Origin: Silene latifolia
Lineage: Eukaryota; Streptophyta; Magnoliopsida; Caryophyllales; Caryophyllaceae
Direction of reading: 5' to 3'
Length of the DNA stretch: 64,000 nt
NCBI RefSeq assembly: GCF_048544455.1
Contig: NC_133530.1
Span: 18,033,748-18,097,747 of the forward strand
Shown here: piece after piece, positions 44,019 through 55,866 of the stretch
Position numbering within the stretch: position 1 is the first letter of the stretch
How the letters are laid out: each line of letters begins with the position of its first letter
Program-made: the position numbers and the translations under genes
The notes under the pieces: model-generated
Seen by the model: only the letters and a program-made list of their open reading frames with translations
What the model was told of the DNA's origin: nothing
Database searches by the model: none

Positions 44019-46862
44019 TCTATAAATACTATTAAAAGGCTAGACATTAAACGCCACATAGAGAAATGTGACATGACAACAATTAATTATGACGTGGTAA
44101 AATATAGTCCACGTGGAAGTACTAGCATAATTAATGGTAAAAAACTAATTTTAGATAATTTTAATTTCATAGGATAATTTTTAAATCACTCTCATGCAAA
44201 GTGGATTTAATAATAATAATAATAATCTATAAATATAATTAAAAAGTAAGCTAAACTATCAACCATCAACTATATGTCTTATTTTAATTTCATAAGATAA
44301 TTTTTAAACCACTGTCATGCAAACCTTTTACATTACATTTCTCATTGCTCCATATTTATGTATGTAAAATCAATAATTCTATAATCTAAATACAAAATCT
44401 ATATATCTAACTTAAAGGCATGCTAAATTACCTATCATAATCTACATGTCATATCTATACAATAATATAAATAGGCTACCTTGAGCATATGTATAAGACA
44501 TGCGACATCGTAGAATCACTAAGAAAATTTCATTTGATAATGTGTGACTAATTAATAATATTCATTCATAGAATTAAGATAGAATACTTATTATCACGTT
44601 TATGACCCCTTATTCATTTCTAACTCTTCATTTTCTCTTTAACTCTTCCTTTTTCTTTTTGATGATTCCTTTCTCCCCCTAAAATTTAACTCCTTATTTG
44701 ATGCTAAGTTAATATAAGTAAAGTCTTTAAAATAAGCACTTTTATTTTTTATCCTCTTTTTGTAAGCTTTTGGCATATTAATATGTTATTGAAACTTTCC
44801 ATTGCATATAATTTTTATTAATCATTTGCATTTGCGGAAAAAAAATAAAGTTATATGATACATAAGATTTGTGTTTTATTTGATATTGTTTAAATAACTT
44901 TTATTGATGTCAATTTGTATTTCTCACCTTGTTTTATTTTAGCAGATGGAATGATACAATTTTCTTATTATTGCAAAGCTGGATTGTGCAGTTAATTACG
45001 TTATACATAAGGTATGTTCTACGAGTTTTGTTTGTGTAATTTATATAAGCTTATTGTAAAATGCACAGTTTTTTGTAATTTATCCACTAATATCGCTTTG
45101 TGGTAGATTTATTTTATACTATCTTTATGTAAACCCTCTTACAAGATTAATTGAATTATCGTTAGATATATGTTTGTTTCTTATTCTATTTTTGTAGGTG
45201 ATGCTTCCTTTGTCTTCTCATAATATTAACAGTGTGTTAAAAAAACTACATGGGAAATGTGTGGGTAACAGAAGGATTTAGTTGAACAAAAACTTGATAT
45301 CCGTCCTTGAACCATGTTCTAATTATATTAAAACTTATTTGGTATGTAATTGTCTTACTTGATATAAAAACCAAACATTTTTAGTTTTTAGTTCGAATTT
45401 AGAGGATCTTAGTAAACTGTTTTTTTTTTATAACTCCGTTTTTGTAAAAAAAAAAAAAAAAAAAATACAATATAGTTAAAAGGCTACTTAAAACATCTAA
45501 TTTTAATTCACATATCATTTTTATAGTATTGGTTAATATTAAGGCTACATCAGACTTATTTATTAAAATTCTTCATAAAATTTACTAATATTTTTTTGAT
45601 GGAAATCATAATACCGATCATGATTTAAATTATAAAAATGAATTAACAATTTACTCTCATCATTTAAATCGTACAATTTATCCATCTAACTATTCATTAA
45701 CCATAGAGATGGTAGTTAAAAGGTATTATATGTAGTAAATAAAAAGTCTAATAATTTGAATTATAAAATTACTAATAATATTTTTTAGTGGAAACCATAA
45801 GATCATGTACTAAATTACAAAAATAAATTAAGATTTACTCTCATTATTAAAATTTAAATCGTAAAATTTATCCATATAATTCCTCATTAGTAATAAAGAT
45901 AGTAGCTAAAAGATCTTATATGTGGTAAATGAAAAATCCAATATATCTTGGATTATAAAGCTTCACAATTTCTCATATTGTTACTTTTGATTTATTTCAA
46001 AACCATCTTAAATATTGTAATTAGCACATTTACGAAAAAGTGAAAAATAAGGTGTATATGTGCATATGATTCAAACATTCATAGTCTTCTTAAATGTACT
46101 CCATATTTCTATCTTTTAAGATTTTAAAATTTTAAACGTTAAATAAGTTGTATAGTTAGTTTTGTAATTAAGATGATACTTATTTAATTTTAATTTTAAT
46201 TTTAACTATCTCAATTTGCAGATTATTAATTGTGAGGAGGCTATTAAAAAGTGGAGATTACATGTTTGGATCTAAATATGAAAAACGAAAATATATTTTT
46301 TACTCTTTTAGTTGCTTTACAAAGTATCACCATTCATCATCGGCGAGATTCTCTATTTTACATGTATATTTTTGATAAAAAAATATAGATTTTGAGGAAA
46401 AGTTAAATTAATAGTATCCATTTAACTTTCTTAAAAAAACCTATCAGATATGTAACCGCGATCTTAGAGTGCTTTGTTTATCGACCTAACGGCGCACCCG
46501 TTTTTAGCTTAATTATTTATGACGTACATCATAAATATATAAAAATAACAAATTTGTAAAAAATGTAAACAAACATTTATAGTTATAAAATTAGCTACAT
46601 TAAATTGTTGATTACAAAATATTCATGAATAATATTAACATGTATTAAAATATATGGAAATAAAATTCAAATTAAACTTCTATCTATATTACTATGATCA
46701 TGAAAAATAATGTAAAATAAGTAAATATTTACAAATGTTTGGTTTATAACTTATTCGCGATTAAAAAAAACATTTTATATTTTAGTTAAAGATGGACGTC
46801 AACAAAATCAAATAAATGGAACAAATAGAACAAGTCCACGATTTTCGCGGGTACAAAACTAG
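44019..46862 (+). mobile_element. Non-autonomous Helitron-like element (composite)
   Basis: It starts TCTATAAATACTATTAAAAG, a typical plant Helitron 5' end, and ends with imperfect hairpin CCACGATTTTCGCGGG (46836-46851), eight bases, then CTAG (46859-46862) before T. There is no Rep/helicase coding. Further 5'-end-like motifs (TCTATAAATATAATT at about 44227, TCTATACAATAATATAAATA at about 44455) suggest several Helitrons inserted in or beside one another. There is a TAA microsatellite at about 44207-44225. Confidence 0.5.
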
Positions 46863-46863
46863 T

Positions 46864-47485
46864 ATAATATAAAAAGGCAAGCCTAAATATTAGCTTTCAA
46901 CATTCACCTTTAAGACTATTAGAGCATGACACATCATCATTATTATTTAAAAAAATTGAAAAAATTATATAACATTAAACACTAATTAAATCACAATAAA
47001 TATTAGTATTTGTTTTTTATTTGTTAAGAAAAATTAAAGTTAAAGTTAAAGTCAATATATCTCATATTAAACACAAATATAATTTTCACCATAATCTTTC
47101 AAAATAATGTTAACCATTCAATCTACCTTGAATTATTGTTCACAAATAAAAATATAAAAAAATCTATTTTGATTTTTTTTTTAGGTTGAATTAATTACAT
47201 CGCTAAACACAATTGAAGACAATAATAACAATAATCGTGAGAAAACACTAATAAACGTAATAATATTCGTGGCAAAATATTAATAATCCGCGACCAACGT
47301 TTAGTAAATTGTAGAAAATATATATTGATAATATATTGACAATATATTATGGTAGTATAAATATAGATTGATAAAAAAAATTCTTACGAGTCCTTTTTGT
47401 CAATAGGGCTCAGTGCGACCGCAAATCCGGGATTGTATAACACCACCAACGTGAGCCCCGTGCATCGCACGGGCTTTCCAACTAG
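46864..47485 (+). mobile_element. Short Helitron-like element abutting the previous one
   Basis: It starts ATAATATAAAAAGGCAAGCC directly after the preceding CTAG-T end. It finishes with perfect hairpin CCCGTGCATCGCACGGG (47457-47473), eight bases, then CTAG (47482-47485) before T. 622 bp, no coding capacity. Confidence 0.55.
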
Positions 47486-47865
47486 TACTCTAACAATAAA
47501 GTAGAAATTTAAAATTTAGTATGAATTTTATTTGATTTTTAATTGTTGTTTAGTTTATCTAGAAATTAAAAAGGCCAAATTTTAATATTTGTTATGCTAT
47601 TTGCATTTAATGTTTTAGATTTTTTTTTTTGGCATAAAAACCTCCCCTGGCTGAAACCCAAACAAAAATTATAGTATGCTCAAACCTACCTCTGCACTGC
47701 AATTAGTGCGTATTCTATCAATAGCAACAGAAATTACTATTAATTTTGGTTTGGGTTTAAATAAAATTTATTTTTCAACAATTCTTTTATCTTTCTTATA
47801 AGAAATTACTCATTTTCCTCTGTATTCAATATTTTTTTTTTAAAAAAAAGAAAAAACAAACAAAC
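47486..47865. other. Upstream region of the 84-aa gene
   Basis: AT-rich, no repeat recognised. It would contain the promoter and 5' UTR of the gene at 47866. No unambiguous TATA box. Confidence 0.3.
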
Positions 47866-48120
47866 ATGGCCACCGGTCAATTTAATGTCACCGTCAAAGA
47901 TGGCCATGTTTCAGAAACCCTGGATGATCACAAATTCAACATACTGGGCATAATGGTTGTCGCTTGTGCACTCATCTTAGGGATTGTGATGGTTGTAATT
48001 ATGTGGAAGTTTCGGTATATGAGGTATGAAAACGGCAAACTGGTTGTGGAGATAGAGACCGGAGCTATAGTTTCAGCGTCGGTCCCGCCGGTAGCGACCG
48101 AGGCGTCAGAGGCGGCTTGA
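47866..48120 (+). CDS. Small single-span membrane protein, uncharacterised
   Basis: 84 codons from ATG 47866. The context AAACATGGCC is close to the plant optimum, with an A/C-rich leader typical of a plant 5' UTR. The N-terminal 25 residues are polar. Residues about 27-48 form one strong hydrophobic helix (ILGIMVVACALILGIVMVVI) followed by positive charges (WKFRYMR), which favours a cytosolic C-terminus. The tail is Val/Glu/Ala-rich. There is no signal-peptide cleavage pattern and no family that I recognise. It is the only intact gene-like frame in an otherwise transposon-derived stretch. It could also be a chance frame, but the start context and clean hydrophobic segment argue for a real gene. 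Confidence 0.6.
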   Translation: MATGQFNVTVKDGHVSETLDDHKFNILGIMVVACALILGIVMVVIMWKFRYMRYENGKLVVEIETGAIVSASVPPVATEASEAA

Positions 48121-48387
48121 ACCACAAGATGAACCCGCAATAGTGAATTTAGACTTTAAGAGTTGTGATTTTATGAAATTTGTAATAGTTGTGAAATTTG
48201 CTGTCTTTTGTTTGGGAGGAGCTTAGATTTCATTTTTGAAATCTATATTCCCCACTCAAATTCATTTGTTTGGCAGTATCGGTTAATTAATGTCGCTTGT
48301 ATTTCATTATATGTGAATTGCATGTTTAAGAGATTTCTGTTTTCTGTGTTTGGAGAGTTTTTTTCCAAAATGGGGTCTAAACACATA
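48121..48387 (+). other. 3' flank of the 84-aa gene
   Basis: Likely 3' UTR (TGTAATAGTTGTG and T-rich runs), up to the MITE at 48388. No other feature. Confidence 0.3.
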
Positions 48388-48645
48388 CTTCCTCCATTCA
48401 ACTCCATTCTACCACTTTGCTTTTTCACGTTTGCCAACGCGTATTTTACGCAGTAAATATCGTTAACTACGTACTTGTAAAAATTATAAAAGTTATATAT
48501 TTTTAATGTACTCGTAAAGACGAATTAAACAAGATCCTACATGAATATATTTTCAGTAATATATTGAGAGAAAATTACAATTGAATGATCATTTGTAAAT
48601 AGTGTACAAAAGGCAAATAGGTAGAGTGGACTTGAATGGAGGAAG
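48388..48645 (+). mobile_element. Stowaway-like MITE, different family
   Basis: 258 bp with ends CTTCCTCCATTCAACTCCA and TGGACTTGAATGGAGGAAG, inverted with one mismatch, flanked by TA (48386-48387 and 48646-48647). Confidence 0.8.
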
Positions 48646-48682
48646 TACAAATTAACAAAATGGGTTGAGTTTCAAAATATTT

Positions 48683-49299
48683 ACCCAAAATGGGTCCACG
48701 TCATCACCGAAGCTAGGCTCGGTTCAAGTCGCTCTCCCGCTCAACGACCTTACCCAAAGTGTAACTTAATGTTCGCCCAAACCGCAATATGCTACTTCAA
48801 GGCAAGTCGCTCGGGGGGTGAGCGATTTCAGTTCAAATCGTCCTCCCCACAGCGACTTGGGTCTTTGCACACAAAAAAAAAAAAAATGCAGCTTAACAGG
48901 ATCGAACTCAAGACCACCCACGAAACTAACACTTATTCTATACTACCTAACCAGCAAAGCAATCCAATTTATATGTTAAAATAAAGTGCTTAAAAATATT
49001 ATTGAGTAATTGTTGTTCAAGTCCCAAAACGCATTTATTACTACTAACATTAAATATCTAATTTTATTCTCCCTATTAAATCATAATATTATCTTGGGTG
49101 TTATGCTTAGGGGTGTGGTGGGATTGTTTTAGATTCCATGTTCGATTCCCATCAGCTACTTTCTTTCTTTCTTTGTTTTTTTTTTTTTCCTTAGTCGCTC
49201 AGTGGCTCGGCGGTTTGACCTCAAGTCGCTCTCCCGCTAAGCGACCTTAATCTGAACCTAGCATCGCCAAAACCGAGCCTACGTGGACCCATTTTGGGT
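48683..49299. mobile_element. Terminal-inverted-repeat element, 617 bp, class uncertain
   Basis: ACCCAAAATGGGTCCACGT at the left is perfectly inverted at 49281-49299, and inversion continues imperfectly (AGGCTCGGTT / AACCGAGCCT). Inner subrepeats AAGTCGCTCTCCCGCT occur near both ends in the same orientation. There is no coding capacity and no clear target duplication. Two internal stretches (about 48895-48960 minus, 49095-49165 plus) have B-box-like TTCGAT motifs. Confidence 0.55.
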
Positions 49300-49633
49300 A
49301 ATTAGTTCCAAAGTTACCACATTTCGTTAAATTGTTTGTTATAAAACCCTATTTTGGAAAAAAAATTCGTGTTTGGATGATAAATTGGTTTCGGTTTTCG
49401 AGCCAAAAGAGTCGGGATGTAAGCGGAAAACCGATACCTTTTCTGTTCTGTGGATGTATCCTAAGTTAAGTGGTGAGCGAAAAGACGTATCCTTTTTAGA
49501 ATAAAATCGCAGGTGCTTTTCGAAGGGAATTGCCCGTGTTCGGTGCTAGATTGACTTATGTTCTCGCGTTAAAAGCAGTGATTGGGTGTCGACGGGAATT
49601 ACGTAATATTAATGTGCATCAGAATTCAATTAA
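49300..49633. other. Intergenic, nothing recognised
   Basis: No coding region or repeat could be supported here. Confidence 0.3.
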
Positions 49634-49750
49634 TTTTTTTTTGGTTCAACGAAGCGCGCACTTAGTCGCATTACAATAAGGGGAGGGGGAATCGAACCTG
49701 AGACCTATTGTCCAGGATACCTTCGTCTTAACCACTAGGCTAAGACATCA
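49634..49750 (-). mobile_element. tRNA-derived SINE, minus strand
   Basis: On the minus strand, A-box-like TAGCCTAGTGGT (49742-49731) and B-box GGTTCGATTCC (49698-49688) are about 33 bases apart, as in pol III internal promoters. The sequence runs to GTTGAACC plus nine A at 49642-49634, the expected 3' tail. It is too divergent to fold as a functional tRNA. Target duplications are not clear. Confidence 0.6.
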
Positions 49751-50092
49751 TTTATTTTCGCAGTACTTTTTGTACCGAATTTTCCATTTGTCTACCTTCA
49801 CAAAAAAAAAAAAAACACCAAAACCTAATTTAACTCTCCCTTGTCTCTAATATTAACAAAAACTCTTAACCTCCTTCAAGAATACACAAAATAATTATTC
49901 AATTAAGAAGATCCGAACATAGAATACGTATTTAATTCATGTATTCGTTATTGCAAAATGCTAATTAAATCGATTCAATGGGAATGTCGCCGGCGATAAT
50001 ATTGGCTTGACTTCCGAAAGCTGTATACAATTGGGAAATTATTGATTTTAAACTTGGCATGATGTAATCAATGGTTCAATGGTTCTCCCTTT
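49751..50092. other. Intergenic, left flank of the tandem Copia
   Basis: AT-rich, no gene. The last five bases, CCTTT (50088-50092), are one target-duplication copy. Confidence 0.35.
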
Positions 50093-50350
50093 TGTTGGAA
50101 AATATAGGGGCTTTTTGCCTTTGGAGTGTTTCCAATTGTCCCCATTGGTGAGGAAAAGAGAGATTTATGTGTTTATATATCTCCACTTACCTTACACTAT
50201 CACTAGTGGGTCAAGGGAGGCTTTTGTGGAAGCCTTGCGAGGTACTTAATTCAGCTCGCACACGCGCACGCGCGCCGTGCCCGTGCCCGTGCCCGAGCCC
50301 GACCCGACCCGGATCCCGGATCCGGGATTTGGCAATCGCCTGCGGCGGGC
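50093..50350 (+). repeat. First LTR of the tandem Copia, 3'-truncated
   Basis: It follows the other LTRs up to CTGCGGCGGGC and then switches at about 50350 to the end of pol (TATTGTTGTTGCAAAGAATA). GGC/GCT microhomology exists at the junction. Confidence 0.8.
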
Positions 50351-51051
50351 TATTGTTGTTGCAAAGAATAGTGTCTACAATTCGAAAAAGAGACATATTC
50401 GAATAAGGCACGCTGCAGTTAGACAACTCCAAGACAATGGAGTGATTGCTTTGGACTATGTGAAGTCCGAAAACAATCTTGTTGATCCCTTTACTAAAGG
50501 GCTGGCTAGGAGACTAGTCGTTGATACGTCGAGGGGAATGGGGCTTAAGTCCTTAGGTCAAGAGTGAGACTTGACTAGGTCTAAAGCTTCTATTCATATG
50601 GCGTTGTATGATTCATAGCCTTAATGGTGGTGCTTTTGAGATGCACTTGATGGATCATACACCAGGTTGGACTTAGGTCCTTAATGACTCATGTGAGAAG
50701 TGCTATTGAGAAGCACTTGAGTCACCTACGTAGGTGTAACGATCATTAGACTATGAGAAGTCTTCTGAATACATCTATTAGTACCGAGGTAAATGCATAG
50801 CTCTAAAAGAGCGCGTTGCACTTTGAAACGCGGAACGATCTTAATTCTGAAGGTATGATATGTGTTGTGGGGGGTATCGACCGAAGCTCAGCTAGGAATT
50901 CAAATCGCAAGATATTCTCTCGCTGTAAGTAAGTTGTTTCCTCATATCACTAAAGTGTCAATTCAAATCGAAAGATATTGATACCTAAGTATCCAATCCT
51001 TCCTTTACCCAGGAATTTCTTTCTCTGTCTCTGGCGCCCCTAGTGGGGGAT
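50350..51051 (+). pseudogene. Remnant of RNase H end and 3' untranslated region, first internal unit
   Basis: It matches 55646-56349 closely. The frame reads KNSVYNSKKRHIRIRHAAVR, then NNLVDPFTKGLARRLVVD, the C-terminal end of the Copia RNase H, with a stop near 50567. In the full unit the same site reads NNLADPFTKGL, so the copies have diverged slightly. Confidence 0.8.
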
Positions 51052-51804
51052 TGTTGGAAAATATAGGGGCTTTTTGCCTTTGGAGTGTTTCCAACTGTCC
51101 CACATTGGTGAGGAAAAGAGAGATTTATGTGTTTATATATCTCCTCTTACCTTACACTATCACTAGTGGGTCAAAGGAGGCTTTTGTATAAGCCTTGCGA
51201 GGTGCTTAATTCAGCTCGCACACGCGCGCGCGCGCCGTGCCCGTGCCCGAGCCCGGCCCGGCCCGGATTCTGATTCTGATTCTGATTCTGATTCGGGATT
51301 TGGGATTTGGCAATCGCCTGCGGCGGGCTGTGCCTATCTTTTTGGGCCGCGGTTTTGTCATATGTTTTCTGTTTTGGACTTGGACTTGGTCAGTCAAATG
51401 CTGTTAGTGGGTTGAGAGCTTTGCTCCTCCATTTACTCAGTTGACTGCTGCGTTTAAGGGAGCGGTTTTGGCTCCACTAAGTCCTCTCGGTTTCTATATA
51501 AATCAGAGCCCTTGCTCATCTTTTATATTATCAATCAGAAACATATGACAATCTCATTCTCTCTTCCTCTCTTATAATTTCTGGGTTAAGTAATTATATC
51601 GTTCCATAGCTCTTATTCTCGAGTGGGCGGGTTTAAGCGCTGTAGTGTAAATCCTTGGGGGACTACCGACAACTGCTGATCGCCACCACGGTCGTGCCGA
51701 AATAGTTTTCAAGGCAGTGGCCTCCGTACCACGTCACTACGAATCGGTTATATATTCTGATCTCATCTTCTTTTATTGTTACTGCTTCCGTTTTTGCAAC
51801 AACA
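51052..51804 (+). repeat. Second (shared) LTR of the tandem Copia
   Basis: 753 bp, TGTTGG to CAACAACA. It contains a CG dinucleotide run, CCCGGC repeats and GATTCT hexanucleotide repeats at about 51220-51300 whose copy numbers differ among the three LTRs. TATA-like CTATATAAATC is at about 51493-51504. Confidence 0.85.
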
Positions 51805-51842
51805 ATTTGAAAACTATTTTTTTTTTTGTCTACTGCTGTAAC

Positions 51843-53110
51843 ATGTCGTCTGTTTTAGCGAAAACTCTTCCTGATTTGACTAAACTTGAGAAATTAGATG
51901 GTCATAACTATAAGCGTTGGTCACAGAAACTGCTGATGTTTTTCGAACAACTTGAAATTGATTATGTGTTGTTTAGTGACCCGCCTGCTCCTGTTAAAGA
52001 GGCTGCCGTTACTGAGACCGTAGAGAACACCCCCCCTGCTAAATCTGTTGTTAAGTCAAACGAAGAGGATATTAAGAAATTTGATAAGGATAATAAACTT
52101 GTTAGATGCCAGCTTCTAAACAACATGACTGACACCCTGTTTGACCTGTTTATGGTTCATAAGTCGTCTAAACTGATATGGGAAAGCTTAGAGGCTAAGT
52201 ATGGGGTTGATGATGCGGGGAAAAAGAAATATGTTGTGGGTAAGTGGCTGCAATTTCAGATGGCTGACGGGAAACCCATCATGGAACAAATTCATATCTA
52301 TGAGAACCTTTGTGCTGATGTTGTTAATGAGGGTATGAAATTAGATGACATTTTCATGGCTAATGTTCTGTTAGAAAAATTCCCTCCCTCCTGGTCTGAC
52401 TATAGGAACCACCTTAAGCATAAGAAAAAGGACTTGTCTCTCCAAGAACTAGTAGGACACATGAGGACCGAAGAGGCAAATCGCCTTAAAGACAAACCTG
52501 TTAGTCAATCATTAAAACTTCATTCTTTTTGTTGATGCTAATCATTTGAGTCTAGTGGTCCGTCTTATACTGAGAAGTTCAAGGGTAAGGGTAAGGCCAA
52601 GGTTGGTCAGGGTAAGAACCAGGGTCAGGCTAAGAAGAATGGTCCAGGGAAGCATACCAAACCAGTTGCTAAGATTCAGAAACCAAAGGGTCCCATTGTT
52701 TGCTACGTCTGTGGGAAAACTGGTCACAAAGCCTACCAGTGCACTAAAAAGAAAACTGCTGAAGCTAATGTTCTTGTGTTGATGATGTCATTCTTTCTTT
52801 GTGGTTGTGGAAGCTAATCGGTGGGTAACGTTCTTTGAATGGGTATTGGATACTGGCGCTTCCAGACATCTATGTGCTGACAAGGGTTTATTTGCTGAGT
52901 TCGAGGAAGTAGCTGATGGGGAATGTGTCTACATGGGTAATTCTTCATCTGCAATCATCACAGGCAAAGGAAAGATCTTTCTCAAACTCACCTCAGGGAA
53001 AACACTTGCTCTCACCAATGTTTTATTTGTACCCTCATTGCGTCGAAACCTCGTGTCTGGTGCCTTCTTGAACAAAGCTGGTTTGAAACTTGTTTTGAGG
53101 CGACAAGGTT
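51843..53110 (+). pseudogene. gag and protease of the tandem Copia
   Basis: From ATG 51843 (MSSVLAKTLPDLTKLEKLDG) the gag core includes YKRWSQKLLMFFEQLEIDYV and FPPSWSDYRNHLKHKKKDLS, and the frame breaks at about 52533. The zinc knuckle CYVCGKTGHKAYQC is at about 52702-52745. After another shift, protease WVLDTGASRHLCAD is at about 52843. The frame ends at about 53122 and pol continues in the next frame. Confidence 0.85.
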
Positions 53111-53113
53111 GTA

Positions 53114-54470
53114 ATGTCGCGTAATGGGGAATTTGTGGGCAAGGGTTATCTTTCTGGGGGTCTTTTTGTATTGAACACTGATTCAGTTTTTAATAATATT
53201 GCATCTACTTCTGCTTATATTGCTGAGTCTATTGATGTTTGGCAGGGTAGATTAGGTCATGTGAATGTTGACTATATTAAAAAACTTAGAACTATGAGTT
53301 TAATTCCAAGTTTGACGAGTCAAGAATTCTCTAAATGTGCTAGCTGTGTTGAGGCTAAATTCACAAAGAAACCTAGTAAACCTGTCACAACTAGGAATAC
53401 AAGTCTTCTTGAGTTAATTCACACCGACCTAGCTGACTTCAAAAATGTGGCAAGTAGAGGTGGAAAGAATTATTATGTCACCTTTATAGACGACTGTTTA
53501 AGGTACACCCGTGTCTATCTGCTTAAGACTAAAGATGAAGCAGAACAATCGTTTATAAACTTTAAAAATGAAGTCGAAAATCAACTCGACAGAAAAATTA
53601 AAAGGGTAAGGTCTGATAGAGGTGGTGAGTATAAATCTAGCTATCTAGCCGACTTTTGTGCTGCTAACGGTTTAATACATGAGACTAGTCCACCTTACTT
53701 ACCTCAGTCTAACGGTGTAGCTGAACGAAAAAATAGAACCTTAAAAGAGATGATGAATGCTATGCTTTTAAGTTCTGGCCTATCTGACGATATGTGGGGG
53801 AAGCAATTCTATCGGCTTGTCACATTCTTAACCGTGTACCTCATAAGAAACTTGACAAGACACCCTACGAGATTTGGAAGGGCTATCCTCCTAACCTGAG
53901 TTACCTTAAGGTATGGGGTGTTTGGCTAAAGTGGGTTTACCAGACTTTAGGAGACCTACCGTTGGACCAAAGACCTATGATTGTGTTTTTATAGGTTATG
54001 CTCAAAATAGTTCTGCTTATAGATTCATGTCTTTAAGTGATCGTTCTATATCTGAAGCTAGAGATGCTGTGTTTTTTGAGCATGTTTTTCCATTACAGAA
54101 GAATGTTGATTCACCTCCTAGTTTACCTGTAACATCTATTGATATCTCTTTACATGCTAGTAGTAGCACTTCTATTGATCATGTTGTTGAACCTAGAAGG
54201 ACTAAGAGACCTAGATGTCCAAAGAACTTTGGAGCTGATGTTGTTTCAACTTTGCTGTCTGAACATGGATACACTGTTTGTGCTAGTGATGAATTTGTTT
54301 CAGCCTTTTTAATAGAAGATGACCCAAAAACGTATAGTGAGGCAATGAAATCCATTGATGCTAATTTTTGGAAAGATGCTATTAAAAGTGAACTTGACTC
54401 TATTGTGTCAAATCAGACTTGGGAGTTGACTGATTTACCTAAAGGTAGTAAACCCATTACAAGTAAATAG
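53114..54470 (+). pseudogene. Integrase and RT start of the tandem Copia
   Basis: WQGRLGHVNVDYIKKL then CASCVEAKFTKKPSKP is the zinc-binding region. Catalytic residues lie in ELIHTDLADF, VRSDRGGEYKSS and LPQSNGVAERKNRTLKE. Frame changes occur near 53815 and 53925. The linker to RT reads DPKTYSEAMKSIDANFWKDA and NQTWELTDLPKGSK before a stop TAG at 54468-54470. Confidence 0.85.
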
Positions 54471-55866
54471 ATCTTTAAAAAGAAAATGAGACCTGACGGT
54501 ACAATAGAGAGGTTCAAAGCTAGACTTGTAGTTAAAGGCTTTACACAAAAGAAGGGTATTGATTATTTTGATACTTACTCTCCTGTGACCAAAATTTCGA
54601 CTATTAGGACTCTTATCGCCTTATTTTGCTATTCATAACCTTGTTATACATCGGATGGATGTTAAAACCGCTTTTTGAATGGTGAACTAAGGAAGAGATC
54701 TATATGTCTCAACCTGAAGGTTTTGTAATTGAGGGTCAAGAGAGTAAAGTGTGTAAACTGAACAAGTCACTCTATGGACTGAAACAAGCACCTAAACAGT
54801 GGTATGAGAAATTTAACAACACTTTGATAAGTAATGGCTATGTGGTTAACAATTCTGATTCATGTGTTTATTCAAAAGTAATAGAAATCGATTGTGTGCT
54901 TATATGCCTTTATGTTGATGACATGTTAATACTTGGTAATAATTTAGAGGTGATAATTAGAACCAAAGAATTTTTGTCATCACATTTTGAGATGAAGGAC
55001 TTAGGAGAAGCTGATGTTATCCTAGGAGTTAAGGTCATCCGAAACCCCAATGGAATCTGTCTAAGTCAATCTCATTATGTTGAAAAAGTGTTGAGAAAGT
55101 TTAACTGCTTTGATGATGTGCCTGCCAGAACACCCTATGATCCTATCGTAGCATTGTGTAAAAACTTGGGCAAGAGTGTTTCCCAAGAAGAGTATGCTAA
55201 AATCCTAGGTAGTGTGATGTTTTTAATGAACTGTACTCGACCGGATATTGCTTATGCGAGTTAGTAGATCGAGTCGTTATACACATAACCCTAGCAATGA
55301 ACACTGGAATGCTCTTCGTCATTTACTAAAATACCTAAAAGGAACAGTTGACTTATGTTTGCATTATAGTAAATTTCCCATTGTGTTAGAGGGATATTGT
55401 GATGCGAATGGGTTGCGTGTAACGATGAGATCTGTTCTACTATTGGTTATGTCTTTACCATGGGTGGAGGTGCTATATCGTGGAAGTCTTCTAAACAGAC
55501 TTGTATTGCACGCTCTACCATGGAATCGGAGTTCATAGCTCTTGAGTTGGCGGGACAAGAGGTGAATGGTTGAAAAACCTTTTAGCTGATATACCAGTGT
55601 GGGGCGGACGGCTAACACCGGTCTCTCTGCACTGTGACTCGCAGGCTGCTATTGGTGTTGCAAAGAATAGCGTCTACAATTCGAAAAAGAGACATATTCG
55701 AATAAGGCACGCTGCAGTTAGACAACTCCAAGACAATGGAGTGATTGCTTTGGACTATGTGAAGTCCGAAAATAATCTTGCTGATCCCTTTACTAAAGGG
55801 CTGGCTAGGAGACTAGTCGTTGATACGTCGAGGGGAATGGGGCTTAAGTCCTTAGGTCAAGAGTGA
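54471..55866 (+). pseudogene. RT and RNase H of the tandem Copia
   Basis: After the stop, [20 protein letters not shown] continues RT. Frame breaks near 54640-54700 are followed by YMSQPEGFVIEGQ, LNKSLYGLKQAPKQWYEKF and catalytic CLYVDDMLILGNN at about 54903. RNase H is fragmented at about 55261-55600 and ends with SLHCDSQAAIGVAKNSVYNS to about 55866. Confidence 0.85.

Noticed and set aside
48890..48965. Second SINE with TTGAGTTCGATCC
   Set aside because: B-box-like only, with poor A-box and no clear tail or duplications. Mentioned only as an internal motif of the TIR element.
49681..49750. A functional tRNA gene
   Set aside because: The A and B boxes are present but the sequence does not form acceptor and anticodon stems, and it ends in poly(A).
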